Part shown: piece by piece, positions 19,301 to 28,231 of the stretch | Layout of the letters: each line of letters begins with the position of its first letter | Position numbering within the stretch: the first letter of the stretch is position 1 | Assembly (NCBI RefSeq): GCF_017873135.1 | Contig: NZ_JAGGJV010000003.1 | Coordinates: 522,233 to 586,232, forward strand | Direction of reading: 5' to 3' | From: Rhizobium herbae | Lineage (GTDB): Bacteria > Pseudomonadota > Alphaproteobacteria > Rhizobiales > Rhizobiaceae | Length of the DNA: 64,000 bases | Made by a program: the position numbers and the translations under genes | Notes under the pieces: generated by a model | What the model saw: the letters and a program-made list of their open reading frames with translations, nothing else | Databases searched by the model: none | What the model was told of the DNA's origin: nothing

Positions 19301-19888
19301 GGCAAAGGCTTCCGTCAGTTCGTGGTCATCCTCGCTGGCGGTCGCGGTCAAGAGCGCCCGGCGGGCATCGGCCAGGAGCGTGGCGGAGGCGCGGTCGTCC
19401 AGAACGGAGAAATGGCCGGCGACATTGGCTTCGAGCGGAAACTGGTGCAGCAGCGCCTCGCAGAAGGCGTGGATCGTCTGGATCTTCAATCCGCCCGGCG
19501 TCTCCAACGCGCGGGCAAACAATCGCCGCGCCTCCTGACGCTTCAGGAGATCCGGCCTTTCGCCCTCGATCGCGGCGATCCGGTCATTCAGCGCGTCGTC
19601 GTCCAGCGTCACCCATTCGGCCAGCCGCTCGAAAACGCGGTTGGACATTTCGGATGCGGCGGCCTTGGTATAGGTGAGGCACAGGATCGCCGAAGGCCGG
19701 CAGCCGGACAACAGAAGCCGGATAACGCGCTGAGTCAGCACATGCGTCTTGCCGGAACCGGCATTGGCCGACACCCAGGCGGAACGCGCCGGATCGGAAG
19801 CGAGCGCCTGCTTGGCCGAGGTCCAGTCGAGCCAGGCCTGCGGCGAGGGATCGAGAGGGCCGAAATCGTCATCCTTCACTACTGTCAT
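16313..19888 (-). CDS. addA: ATP-dependent nuclease/helicase subunit AddA
   Basis: UvrD-type helicase and nuclease subunit of the AddAB complex, which resects double-strand breaks for recombination, 1191 residues. Walker A is NAGSGKT (42-48), motif Ia follows (LCLTYTKAAASEM), Walker B is ILVDEAQDTS, and motif IV-VI marks include MTVHAAKGLEAPVV and LLYVGMTRA. The RecB-family nuclease motif is VIADFKTN near residue 1125. The start overlaps the end of addB by 20 bases. Confidence 0.95.
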   Translation of the reverse strand: MTVVKDDDFGPLDPSPQAWLDWTSAKQALASDPARSAWVSANAGSGKTHVLTQRVIRLLLSGCRPSAILCLTYTKAAASEMSNRVFERLAEWVTLDDDALNDRIAAIEGERPDLLKRQEARRLFARALETPGGLKIQTIHAFCEALLHQFPLEANVAGHFSVLDDRASATLLADARRALLTATASEDDHELTEAFATVLDLADDTGLEKLLSAIVANRTPVQVFLDGAGRKGGIDPALRSALGLGADETTQTALAGFWPLKGLNGAALERYIGMAQSTGGAKVTEFADGLRAVAKLGDPLQRYHALIGLFFTQAGKPRADSAFLSKAMRDKAPDLEDLVTAARDHIVGATNRLNLIAMFEATKAALVLADRLNADYEDIKKSRSQLDFDDLINRTATLLSRGDVSRWIHYKLDQGIDHILVDEAQDTSPVQWTIIQSLAEDFFSGETARGSNRTMFAVGDEKQSIYSFQGARPERFSDESVETERRVRDGGKAFSPIRLQLSFRSTEDVLSAVDTVFENPAHARGLSARNDAVVHASNRIGHPGLVEVWDAIAPADSIQEDDWTAAFDATPEDAPANILAQRIASVLADWIGKETVIEKGVRRPMQPGDIIVLVRKRDAFVNALTRALKTRRNIPVAGADRLVLTNHIAVQDLMALGRFVLLPQDDLSLAAVLKSPLFDLNEEDIAALAIGRPLSVSVWQNLLDFGADETSRYHAAMRKLQRYRALSRTLPVHDFYALILGHDGGRAAFLGRLGTEVSDILDEFLTFALDHEKNGLPGLQAFISGLEMEAPTVKREQDKERNEVRIMTVHAAKGLEAPVVFLVDGGGKAFNSQHVSGLRMIKRDDGQDAPPLPVWRPPGAASNTLVDADTDRLKIAAEEEYRRLLYVGMTRAADRLIVCGYQGKRANPDSWHAMVTASLSADDHGRSTPTTFSAGDQEWTGHRWRVSAIGRDLQTQDTDNQAVEARYIGLPAALLQPLPPQRHLPRPLSPSGAGAVIDEEDTDTIVGSALFSQKPGANTSLLRGALLHRFLQVLPSIAPDERQAAAERYLLRSVPRWSAPERQALTQSVLNVIEHPELVALFSETSRAEVAVMGTLKLGARDFAVSGRIDRLAVSGNTVVIADFKTNREIPVSPEAIPFVYRAQLAIYRALLEPLYPDHAFQCVLIYTEGPSVLTLPQEMLDRSLVDLATK

Positions 19889-22800
19889 CCTCGCCTTCGG
19901 CTGTCGCCCATTCGGCGACGCGGGCCAGATGGTCGTACTCGCCGCCGTAATCGCGTTCCTTCTGCACGATCAGCCGGGAGGCAAAGCCGTATTTACCGCT
20001 CATCAGCGCGGCGAGAAGCCCGGTCAGTTCCTTCAGCGAGTCTTCGGCGAGCTGATCCGCCGATTTGGTCTCGACGTTGGCCCGCGCCTTGGCATGCTCG
20101 TTGTTGACCTCCTGAACGGCAAACCGTTCGCCGGGTTTCAGGCGGACATAGAGCAGCGATTGTGGATGTTTCGACCCGGCACCCTTGAAGGCGCCGGCCT
20201 TGAGGGCGGCCGCTTCCAGTGCGAGCTGCGGATCGAGCAGGGCGCGTGCCTCGTTGATGGAGGGCGTCGATCCCGTCTTGTAGTCGACGATCACGGCGCT
20301 GCCGTCACCGAGAATATCGATACGGTCGGCGATGCCCGTCAGCTTGATATCCGAAACGCCGAGCTCCATCGATGCATAGAGTTCGGTAAAGCTCTTGCGG
20401 ATATCCGGCTGCCTGCCGATTTCCCAGTCGATGAAGGCCTTGCCGACGGCGGCAAAGCGCGGCCGCCAGACGATATCGATATGGGCGGGCAGGGCCTGCT
20501 CGTCGAAAGCCTCGTTGAGAATCCGGCTCATTTCCGCTTGGGCTTCCGGCGATGCGGCATCCAGCCCGGCGCGGACGAAGCGCTCGACGATCTTGTGGTA
20601 GAGTGTACCGCGCTCGGCGGCCCCGGGATCGCGGTTGAACGGATCGATCGGCTGCAGGCGCAGGATACGCCGGGCGTAAACAGCATAGGGATCGCGCCGC
20701 AGCCGGCTCACCTCGCTGAAGGAATAGCTGCGCGGCTGCTGGTCCGCCGGTGGCTTCGGTTCGGGCCTTTTGGCCAATGGCTGGGTGACGCCCTGATCGA
20801 GCATGCCGGCCCATTGCTGATAATCCCGGCTGTTTTCACGCAGTTTTCCGGCAAATGCCTTGCCGCCGACGGCCAGAAGCCGCTGTAGCCAGCGGGAGGC
20901 CACAGTCGGTGTCGCGCCCTTGCGCATTGCCCGCGTCAGGATCAGCTTGCGGGTACCGCAGGCCATCTGGAAATCGTGGGCCAGCTGGCCGATCCGCCGC
21001 TCCGGCGGCTCCAGGCCGATGGATGTCTTCATCGTTCGCGACAGAAACGGATCATTCGCCGTCTGCCCCGGCCAGGTGCCTTCGTTCATGCCGCCGAGCA
21101 CCACCAGATCGACACTCTGCAGGCGGGATTCGAGCGCGCCGAAAATGAACACGCGGGGATGGCGCATCGAGCGCGGCTTGATCGATTCGCTCGCCGAAAG
21201 CGCCTCGACGATGTCGCTCCATTGTGGCCCATCGGCCGTCAGCTGGCCATCCGTATCGATAATGGAGCGTAGGAGTGTCGCTAGTGTTTCGCCGGCTTCA
21301 CCGGACCAGAGGCCGGCAAGACTGCCGCGCTCGTCGATCGCCACTGCTTCCAGAGCCGTGCCGGTTTTTTCCGCCCATTCGGCAAGCGTCAGGGCCGCGG
21401 TCAGGCCACGGCCGCTTCTGTGGTGGCGTACCAAGGTGCCGGCCAGCGGTTCCGCTGCGGCTGCAATACGTCGGGCCAGGTCGAGAGCTCTCTCGATTGC
21501 GTCGTCATCGATATGGCCGCGCCATTCCGGCAGATGTTTTTTCCCGGCTTCGCGCCGGAGTGTCTGGTCGAGCAGAACCTCGAGCTCCGAAATATCGGCG
21601 CTGCCGGTGCCGCCACGCAGCGCCATCAGTTCCAGCGTCCCGGCTGCCTCGTTCATCGCCTCGGTGGATAGTCCGAAACGCGCCAGAGGATGCTTGAGAA
21701 GGGCTGTTACGGATACCGGATCGCCCGGCCGCAAAGCCGCCTCGAGCAGCAATCGCGTCAGGCTGCCAGGTCCGGTGGAAGACAGCGGCGTGCCGGCCGA
21801 ATCGTCGGCCTCGATGCCGAAGCGCATCAGTTCGGCGGCCACGCGGCGCGCAAGGTCGCGATCGGGGGTGATGAGGGCAGCCTGGCTTTCCTCGCTCCCG
21901 TGGAGCGCAAGGCGCAGGGCGATGGCGATCGCTGTCGCTTCCTCGCGTTCATTGGCGGTTTCGATCAGGGCAGCATCAGCAAAGGCTTCCGCGAGCCTGC
22001 CTGGATCGATCTCGCCGCGAAGCGCTGTCCAGCTGCTGGTCGCCTGAACCGGCAGCAGGGCGTGCGAGATCAGCTCTGCCCGATAGTTGAGATCTGGCTC
22101 CGGGGCGCCGAGAACCGATACCGCGTGGCGGGCGATCCCCATGCGTTTCAGCAGGCGGAAAAAGCCGTATTGCGGATGGCTGCGGCTTGCCGGATCGGGC
22201 CTGCCGGCCAGGGTCTCGGTTTCGGGCGCAATCATCATCCATTCCACGTCACTCATTGTCTGGTCGAGACCGGGAAGGACGATGGTGCCGTTCGGGAGCT
22301 TCTGCACGGCGGCGACGAGCTTCGCGGTGGCTGGAATGGACCCCGTGGACCCCGCGATGATGATCGGCCCGGTGACCTTGCCGTCGGCGATGCGCTGGGC
22401 TTCCGCTTCGAGGATGGCGTTGCGATGGCGGGCCGGGGAGGACTGCTTGAGCTCTTCCAGTCGTTCCGGCCAATAGACGCTGGCGATCTTCAGGAATTCG
22501 ATCGTCAGCTGCCACCACAGGGCATGGTCGTTGGCATCGAGATTGTCGAGCGCTGCCCAATCTAGCTCTTCCGTTTCCATCGCATCGATGATCTCGGAGA
22601 GATTACGCGCCAGCCAGATCGCGTCGGCGGGGCTGGCGGGTGCAATCAGCGGGCTTTCGGCATGCACGTCGAGCACGGCTTTCGGTAGCTGGTTGCGCCA
22701 GGCGAGAATCAGCCGGCCAAGCTCGATCAGCCGGGCTGTGTTGGGCAAAGGCGGCGCAAGGTCGAGGATTGCCGGGATCTCGGCGTCGAAGAAACCGCTA

Positions 22801-23060
22801 TCGTCATCGGTTTCCCCCAGCGCCCGGATCATCGGCAGGATCGCCGAGCGGCCGCCCAGGCAATCGACCAGTTCCGAGCGCAGCACGCGGGCCGAACGCC
22901 GGGTCGGCACGAAAATCGTCACGCCGGCAAGCGACAGCGGATCGGCCGTATCGTAGCAAAACCCGGGAACCAGATCGCCGGAACATAGCGTTTCGACCAG
23001 GGTCTTCAGGAACGGAAGCCCGGGCGGAATGGTGAAGACGTTGGAGACGGTGTCCGTCAC
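19869..23060 (-). CDS. addB: Double-strand break repair protein AddB (no Fe-S cysteines, degenerate P-loop)
   Basis: Second subunit of AddAB, 1063 residues. The N-terminal helicase-like domain has no Walker A Lys in a GKT context (FTIPPGLPFLKTLVE). The C-terminal RecB-type nuclease motif is VIVDYKTGS near residue 935. The segment that carries an Fe-S cysteine in Bacillus AddB reads LRRDPYAVYARR here and contains no Cys. The start is GTG 23060, 4 bases after the murU stop. It is translationally linked to murU and addA. Confidence 0.93.
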   Translation of the reverse strand: MTDTVSNVFTIPPGLPFLKTLVETLCSGDLVPGFCYDTADPLSLAGVTIFVPTRRSARVLRSELVDCLGGRSAILPMIRALGETDDDSGFFDAEIPAILDLAPPLPNTARLIELGRLILAWRNQLPKAVLDVHAESPLIAPASPADAIWLARNLSEIIDAMETEELDWAALDNLDANDHALWWQLTIEFLKIASVYWPERLEELKQSSPARHRNAILEAEAQRIADGKVTGPIIIAGSTGSIPATAKLVAAVQKLPNGTIVLPGLDQTMSDVEWMMIAPETETLAGRPDPASRSHPQYGFFRLLKRMGIARHAVSVLGAPEPDLNYRAELISHALLPVQATSSWTALRGEIDPGRLAEAFADAALIETANEREEATAIAIALRLALHGSEESQAALITPDRDLARRVAAELMRFGIEADDSAGTPLSSTGPGSLTRLLLEAALRPGDPVSVTALLKHPLARFGLSTEAMNEAAGTLELMALRGGTGSADISELEVLLDQTLRREAGKKHLPEWRGHIDDDAIERALDLARRIAAAAEPLAGTLVRHHRSGRGLTAALTLAEWAEKTGTALEAVAIDERGSLAGLWSGEAGETLATLLRSIIDTDGQLTADGPQWSDIVEALSASESIKPRSMRHPRVFIFGALESRLQSVDLVVLGGMNEGTWPGQTANDPFLSRTMKTSIGLEPPERRIGQLAHDFQMACGTRKLILTRAMRKGATPTVASRWLQRLLAVGGKAFAGKLRENSRDYQQWAGMLDQGVTQPLAKRPEPKPPADQQPRSYSFSEVSRLRRDPYAVYARRILRLQPIDPFNRDPGAAERGTLYHKIVERFVRAGLDAASPEAQAEMSRILNEAFDEQALPAHIDIVWRPRFAAVGKAFIDWEIGRQPDIRKSFTELYASMELGVSDIKLTGIADRIDILGDGSAVIVDYKTGSTPSINEARALLDPQLALEAAALKAGAFKGAGSKHPQSLLYVRLKPGERFAVQEVNNEHAKARANVETKSADQLAEDSLKELTGLLAALMSGKYGFASRLIVQKERDYGGEYDHLARVAEWATAEGEDDSSEG

Positions 23061-23064
23061 GCCA

Positions 23065-23811
23065 TCAGGCTCCTGCTTCGAAGCGGCGGATGGTATTCTC
23101 GGCTTCGCCTATTGCTTCCGGCGTTCCAACTGTCAGCCAGTGCCCCTCGAGAACAATGCCGAAAAGCCTGTTGTTCGCAATCGCCCGGTCGAAATAGATG
23201 TTGAGGTTGAAGGCATCCTCCGGCGCGTCGGCGAAAAGCCGGCTGTGCATGGCGATTGCGCCCGCATAGACGACAGGGTTTTCCATGCCATCCTTATAGC
23301 GCGAAAGCCGTCCTTGCGCATCGAGCGAGAAATCCAGCTTGCCGCTGTGGCCGGTGGTATTCTCGTTGCGCACGCAAAGCAGCGCCATGTCCATGGTTTG
23401 CGGGTCGAAGAAGGAGGCCAACCGCTCCAGATTGGACGGCGAACCCGGTTTTTCACCCACCCAGAAAAGATCGGCATTCATCACCAGAACCGGCCCCTCG
23501 GGGAGCAGTTTCAATCCCTTGGCGAGCCCCCCGCCGGAATTCATCAGTGCTGCCCGCTCATCGGAAATGACGATCCTTGGCCGGCTTCGCTTTGCCAGAT
23601 GTGCTTCCATACTGTCGGCGAAATGATGGACGTTGACTGCTACCGTCTCCACGCCGGCGCCGTCCAGGAGATCCAGCACATAATCGATCATCGGCTTGTC
23701 CGCGATCGGCACAAGCGGCTTCGGCATGGTGTCGGTGATGGGCCGCAGGCGGGTGCCGAGCCCTGCGGCGAGCACCATGGCGTTCTTGATGGGCCTTGGG
23801 TTGATAGGCAT
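23065..23811 (-). CDS. murU: Nucleotidyltransferase, MurNAc-1-phosphate uridylyltransferase type
   Basis: Predicted cytoplasmic nucleotidyltransferase, about 248 residues. The N-terminal signature is NAMVLAAGLGTRLRPITD, followed by PKPLVPIADKP. Combined with the AmgK-type kinase encoded just upstream, it fits the MurNAc salvage route (AmgK makes MurNAc-1-P, MurU makes UDP-MurNAc), bypassing MurA/MurB. ATG 23811 is taken as start; GTG 23820 is possible and neither has a strong ribosome site. Members of this family were formerly labelled mannose-1-phosphate guanylyltransferase. Confidence 0.8.
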   Translation of the reverse strand: MPINPRPIKNAMVLAAGLGTRLRPITDTMPKPLVPIADKPMIDYVLDLLDGAGVETVAVNVHHFADSMEAHLAKRSRPRIVISDERAALMNSGGGLAKGLKLLPEGPVLVMNADLFWVGEKPGSPSNLERLASFFDPQTMDMALLCVRNENTTGHSGKLDFSLDAQGRLSRYKDGMENPVVYAGAIAMHSRLFADAPEDAFNLNIYFDRAIANNRLFGIVLEGHWLTVGTPEAIGEAENTIRRFEAGA

Positions 23812-23853
23812 CGGCAGCACTTGATCCAGTGAATCGTCAACCGGTGATTCGGT

Positions 23854-25344
23854 TTAGAGGATTCCAGCCTTTATGCACCAATCGCGCAAGGGCGCGAGCG
23901 CTTCGTGCTGAAGCGCCACTTCAAGATAGGAGAATGTCCGCGGCATGTGCTTCATGTAGAACGGCTTGCCGTCACGTTGCATCAGCCGGACCCAGATGCC
24001 GACGAGCTTGCAATTGCGCTGGGCGGACATCAGGTGCCAGTCCCGCCGGAACGTCGCTTCGTCGAAATCGCCGAGCGCGCGACGCTCCGAGCAGTAAAGC
24101 GCCACCATGTCGCGGCAAAAATCCGGCTCGATCGTGACGCGGGCATCCTGTGTGATCGATGCCACGTCATAGGCCGTTGGGCCGATCATCGCATCCTGGA
24201 AATCGATGATGCCGACGCGATCGAATCCGGCCTGTCCGCTGCGCCAGATGATGTTCGGCGAATGGAAATCGCGCAGCAGCAGCTTCGTTTCCGATGTGGC
24301 GAGCAGATCGATCAGATGATCCCAGACAGCAAAATAACCGGCACGCTCCGCGTCGGATGCTTTCTCGCCGCGTTTCCACGGCAGGTACCAGTCGATCAGC
24401 AGGCTGGTTTCGATCTTCATCGCGGTGCGATCGAAATCGGGGATGTGGTGTGTGACCGTTCCGGAAAGCGCGATGTCGCGCGTTACAGGCTGCGCATGCA
24501 GATGGGCAAGGACGCGAACACTCTGAAGATACCGTTCGGCAATCGGCTGTCCGTCAGTATCCAGAACGCCATCACTGCCGAGGTCTTCGATCAGGAGGAT
24601 GCCGGCGTCGAGATCGCTTTCATAGACTTTCGGCGCGCAGAATCCCTTGTCCCGTATATCGCGGTCAATGGCGACGAAGGGAATGACGTCCTCGGCCAGA
24701 TGGGCAAGCTGCTGGTAGTATTTTCCATCCTGAAGGATAGGTCCGGGCTTGTGGCGGGCCGAATCCATCAGGATGTGCGGTTGTTCTCCGGGCATCAGGA
24801 TGCGCTCATAGGCGCGCGCCGAAGCATCGCCGCTGAGATGACGGCGCCTGGCCTGACCATACCCGCGCGCCCGCAGGAAATTTCGGATTGCAAGACTGCG
24901 CTCGATCCGCGCCAGAGCAGCCGCATCGCCCGAAATTGTCAGCTGGCGTCCGTCGTCAAGATGCGAAAAACTGGCCGTCAGCCGCGTCTTCGGCAGTGCC
25001 GCCAGGGCATTTTCCGGCCATTCCACCAGGCAGATGCCGTCCGACAGAGCCTCGTCGAAACCGAGTTCATCGAGTTCGGACACATCCGCCAGCCGGTAGA
25101 GATCGAAATGCGAGACGGGAATGCGCAGATCGTAGCTTTGCACCAGCGTGAAGGTGGGGCTCGGGACCTCCAGTGCCTCGTCGTCCGCCATGGCGCGCAG
25201 GAAGGCGCGGGCCAGTGTCGACTTTCCGGCACCGAGGTCGCCGGAAAGGGCGAGACAGTCGCCGGCCTTCAATGCCAGCGCCAGATCCTCGCCGAGCTCG
25301 ATAGTGGCTGCCTCGTCCTTGAGGATGAGCTCGATTGCCTGCAT
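23854..25344 (-). CDS. Fused TsaE ATPase and AmgK-type sugar kinase
   Basis: A two-domain protein of 496 residues. Residues 1 to about 150 are TsaE, the ATPase of the t6A37 tRNA modification complex: Walker A SGDLGAGKST (34-43), SHFDLYRL, and VEWPENA. Residues about 165-496 are an aminoglycoside-phosphotransferase-fold kinase like AmgK, with LLRDFHSPNIIW and GIIDFQDAMIGP as catalytic and metal loops. The ATG overlaps the divL stop by 1 base (TAATG). murU follows after 42 bases. Known rhizobial annotations carry this fusion. Confidence 0.9.
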   Translation of the reverse strand: MQAIELILKDEAATIELGEDLALALKAGDCLALSGDLGAGKSTLARAFLRAMADDEALEVPSPTFTLVQSYDLRIPVSHFDLYRLADVSELDELGFDEALSDGICLVEWPENALAALPKTRLTASFSHLDDGRQLTISGDAAALARIERSLAIRNFLRARGYGQARRRHLSGDASARAYERILMPGEQPHILMDSARHKPGPILQDGKYYQQLAHLAEDVIPFVAIDRDIRDKGFCAPKVYESDLDAGILLIEDLGSDGVLDTDGQPIAERYLQSVRVLAHLHAQPVTRDIALSGTVTHHIPDFDRTAMKIETSLLIDWYLPWKRGEKASDAERAGYFAVWDHLIDLLATSETKLLLRDFHSPNIIWRSGQAGFDRVGIIDFQDAMIGPTAYDVASITQDARVTIEPDFCRDMVALYCSERRALGDFDEATFRRDWHLMSAQRNCKLVGIWVRLMQRDGKPFYMKHMPRTFSYLEVALQHEALAPLRDWCIKAGIL

Positions 25345-27824
25345 TATTCGGCCGCTGCGATTCTCGGCAGGTCGCCGGAGGGGATGCGGCAGGTGACTTC
25401 CGTGCCTTCGCCTTCGCGGCTGCGGATCGACACGGTGCCGTGGTGAAGGCTGACGAAGCTTTCGACGATGGAGAGACCAAGGCCGGCGCCGCCGTGTTGG
25501 CCATGGCTTTCGAAACGGTTGAACACCGTATCGAGAATATCCTGCGGAATGCCGGCACCGTTGTCGGTAACGCTGAAGACGAAGTCGCTGGCGTCGCGGC
25601 GGCATTTCAGGCTGATCGTGCTGCCGTCCGGCGCAAAATTGGCGGCGTTGGTGAGCAGCTTGATGAGGATCTGCTTCAGTCGCTGGTGGTCGGCGACGAA
25701 CAGCCCGAGCATGTCCGGCGTATCGATCTGCAGCGTCACGGCGCTTTCCTGCAGCCTGTCGGCCATTTGCAGGGCAACCTCGTCGAGAAAATCCGTCAGG
25801 TTGATTTCCGACAGGTCGAGCTCGACGATGCCGGCATCGACGGTGGCGAGATCGAGGATGTCGTTGACGATCGTCAGGAGCAGCGAGGACGAGGTCGAGA
25901 TATGATCGACATATTCCGCCTGCCGTTCCGTCAGGGCGCCGAAGGCCGGCGTCTTCAGCAGATCGGCAAAGCCGATGATGTTGGTCAGCGGCGAGCGCAG
26001 CTCATAGGAGACGTGCTGGACGAAATCGTTCTTCAGATGGTCCGCCATTCTGAGTGCATCGTTCTTTTCCGTCAGCGCGCGTTCGACCCGTGCGCTGTCG
26101 GTGATGTTGACGAAGGTCAGCATGGTCTGGGCATTGGGCAGCGGAATGACCGCGAAATCGAGGATCAGTCCGGTCCGCAGTTCGAGAATGCCCTGGCAGG
26201 ACGGGCGTTCGTCATCGAAGCTGGTGATGAGATGCGAGAACCGCTTCCAGCCGTCCGGCTGGTCGTAGGACGGCGCGCAGGCCTGCTCGATGGCGCGGAT
26301 ATGGGTACCGGGTTTGGCTTCCAGCTCGCTGACGCCCCAGAGCGCACGGAATGCCGGGTTGGACAGCTTGATACGGCCATCAGGCCCGAACACGGCCACG
26401 CCTTCCGACAGGTGGTCGATGGTCTCGCCCTGGACCTGGACCAGCGTGTTGTAGCGTGTTTCCAGATCGACCTTTTCCGTCAGGTTCTCGAATACCCAGG
26501 TGGCGCCGCCTTGCGGCCGGGCGGTCGCAAAGACACGCAGGGTCTGGCCATTCGGCAGGTGCCAGAGGTCGGATTGCGTCTCGATCGCCTGATAGACTGC
26601 AAGCGCCGAATCTTTCCACTGTTTCCAGTTCAACTGCTCCGGCAGCTTGCCGACGGCGCGCAGACGGTCGAGGATTTCGCCATTGCCCGGCTTACGCTCG
26701 AGAAAACCCATATCGAGATCCCACAGGCGCTGGAAAGCCTGGTTGTAGAACTGCAGCCGCTGGCTGCCGTCGAAGATGGCGACCGGCGTTGCCAGGTGAT
26801 CGAGCGTTTCGGCATGGCTTTTCAGGGTGCGGTTCAGTTCCTCGCGGACCGCCTCGACGTCGGAGACGTTGATGGCCATGCCCGCAGATCCGCTCGCGCT
26901 CTTGGCGTCCACCACGTCGAAAAACGTCCGGTTGCCCCTGACGACGGTGGAGACCTTTTCGCGATAGGGCGAATCATATGTGCTGAGGGCGCGGATCTTT
27001 TCGCGGGCGACGGTCGCCAGAAGCTCCCGGCTCTCCTTCACCGCAGCGGCCGGGTTGGCTGCCTCCACGGCTTCGGTATAGGCCTCGTTCACCCAGAGGA
27101 TGGTTCCGTCCGGCCCGCGTTGCCAGACGGGCAGATCGATCGCATCGAGCAGTGCGTGAAGGGTGGAAAGAGAGCCGTGCAGGCGGTCGCGCTCCATCTT
27201 CACCTCGGCGAGTTCGGCGCGCAGATTGTTGAGCGCGACGAAACGGACGAATGCGCGGCCGCCGGACACGCGGCCCTGGGCTTCGATGATTTCGTTGCGG
27301 CTGGTTTCGACGACGAGATCGAAGCTCTGGGCATGTGAGCGCAGCAGTTCGATGGCTTTTTCCAGCTCGGATGCCGATTGCGATTTGATCCAGCGTCCGA
27401 ACGCGAGGAAGTCGCGGTCGTCCTGTGGCGCACCCGTCTCGGGCGGCAGCTGGCCCAGGAATTCCGGCTTGTTCGACTGGCCTTCCCAGACGACGATCCG
27501 GCGGTTCTTGTCGGCGATCAGCGCCTGAAACCGGGAAATCCGGTGATTGGCATCGGCCAGCGCTGTGTTCAGTTCCCTGTTGTCGGTCTCGATGTTGCCG
27601 CGTTGGCGGATCAGCCAGATGGCCGAGATCATCGCTGCCGAAATGACGCCGATCAAGACAGAGAAAGTCACGACTTCGGAGGATCGGAAGACGCTGCCCG
27701 TGGCAACGCTCTCGGCCGCCGCGAAAGCGGGTCCGGCGAAAGCCGCGAGCGCCGAACTTGCCATGAAGCGGCGCAGCAGAGACGGAATCCGGCCGCCGGC
27801 GCGTTTCGAGTGACCTGTTTCCAT
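25344..27824 (-). CDS. divL: DivL-like PAS sensor pseudo-histidine kinase (Tyr in H-box)
   Basis: Membrane-anchored cell-cycle sensor, 826 residues. There is a helix near 52-72 (VTFSVLIGVISAAMISAIWLI), a coiled region, and several PAS-like domains between about 220 and 580. The H-box reads HVSYELRSPL, so the phospho-accepting His is Tyr607 (codon at 26004-26006). The ATPase domain is intact (N-box NAANFAP, DNGAGIP, GGAGLGLSIV). Tyr at this site defines DivL, which in Caulobacter tunes CckA and hence CtrA. ATG 27824 follows GGGGAAG. It heads the operon with tsaE-amgK. Confidence 0.85.
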   Translation of the reverse strand: METGHSKRAGGRIPSLLRRFMASSALAAFAGPAFAAAESVATGSVFRSSEVVTFSVLIGVISAAMISAIWLIRQRGNIETDNRELNTALADANHRISRFQALIADKNRRIVVWEGQSNKPEFLGQLPPETGAPQDDRDFLAFGRWIKSQSASELEKAIELLRSHAQSFDLVVETSRNEIIEAQGRVSGGRAFVRFVALNNLRAELAEVKMERDRLHGSLSTLHALLDAIDLPVWQRGPDGTILWVNEAYTEAVEAANPAAAVKESRELLATVAREKIRALSTYDSPYREKVSTVVRGNRTFFDVVDAKSASGSAGMAINVSDVEAVREELNRTLKSHAETLDHLATPVAIFDGSQRLQFYNQAFQRLWDLDMGFLERKPGNGEILDRLRAVGKLPEQLNWKQWKDSALAVYQAIETQSDLWHLPNGQTLRVFATARPQGGATWVFENLTEKVDLETRYNTLVQVQGETIDHLSEGVAVFGPDGRIKLSNPAFRALWGVSELEAKPGTHIRAIEQACAPSYDQPDGWKRFSHLITSFDDERPSCQGILELRTGLILDFAVIPLPNAQTMLTFVNITDSARVERALTEKNDALRMADHLKNDFVQHVSYELRSPLTNIIGFADLLKTPAFGALTERQAEYVDHISTSSSLLLTIVNDILDLATVDAGIVELDLSEINLTDFLDEVALQMADRLQESAVTLQIDTPDMLGLFVADHQRLKQILIKLLTNAANFAPDGSTISLKCRRDASDFVFSVTDNGAGIPQDILDTVFNRFESHGQHGGAGLGLSIVESFVSLHHGTVSIRSREGEGTEVTCRIPSGDLPRIAAAE

Positions 27825-28161
27825 GGCGTGCTTCCCCGTTTGCACCACATACGATCGACATGCCGGGAACCCGAATCACGGACGATCATATGTGTATTCA
27901 ACACCTTGAAGCGTGCCCCGACCTTATCAGTCGAGTACGGCGCAAGGTCTTTGGTCCGGTTGCAAATCGCCACGCAGCGCTAAATCGAAATCCCGCCAAA
28001 AGCAGGCCTCGTTCAATTCCGATTGCAGTCCGGCATGTCTTCGTCTGTTTGCCGCCTCAACGACAAGACATCCCAAATTCGCGACGCGTCTGTTCCGCAT
28101 CTTCGTCACGAATCAATGTCCCAAAAACATACGCCTTCGGGGATTCGTCGGGAAGGGTGAG
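27825..28161. other. Gap between divL and the ahcY terminator
   Basis: No gene is seen here. The stretch should hold the divL promoter. GANTC methylation sites of the CcrM type occur at 27873-27877, 28110-28114 and 28142-28146, which may matter for a cell-cycle gene. I find no clear CtrA box (TTAA-N7-TTAA). Confidence 0.5.
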
Positions 28162-28201
28162 GCAAAAAAAGAGGCCGCGATCTCTTGTCAAGATCGCGGC
28201 C
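28162..28201 (-). terminator. Intrinsic terminator of ahcY
   Basis: GGCCGCGATCT (28173-28183) pairs with AGATCGCGGCC (28191-28201), 11 bp with a 7-base loop. On the minus strand the stem is followed by a run of seven T (28164-28170). Confidence 0.92.
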
Positions 28202-28231
28202 CCTATATGTTGTGGATTATCCGGGTAAGGA

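Noticed and set aside
27825..28161. CtrA binding site or small RNA gene in the divL upstream gap
   Set aside because: No TTAA-N7-TTAA pair and no terminator-bounded transcript of its own; only scattered GANTC sites.
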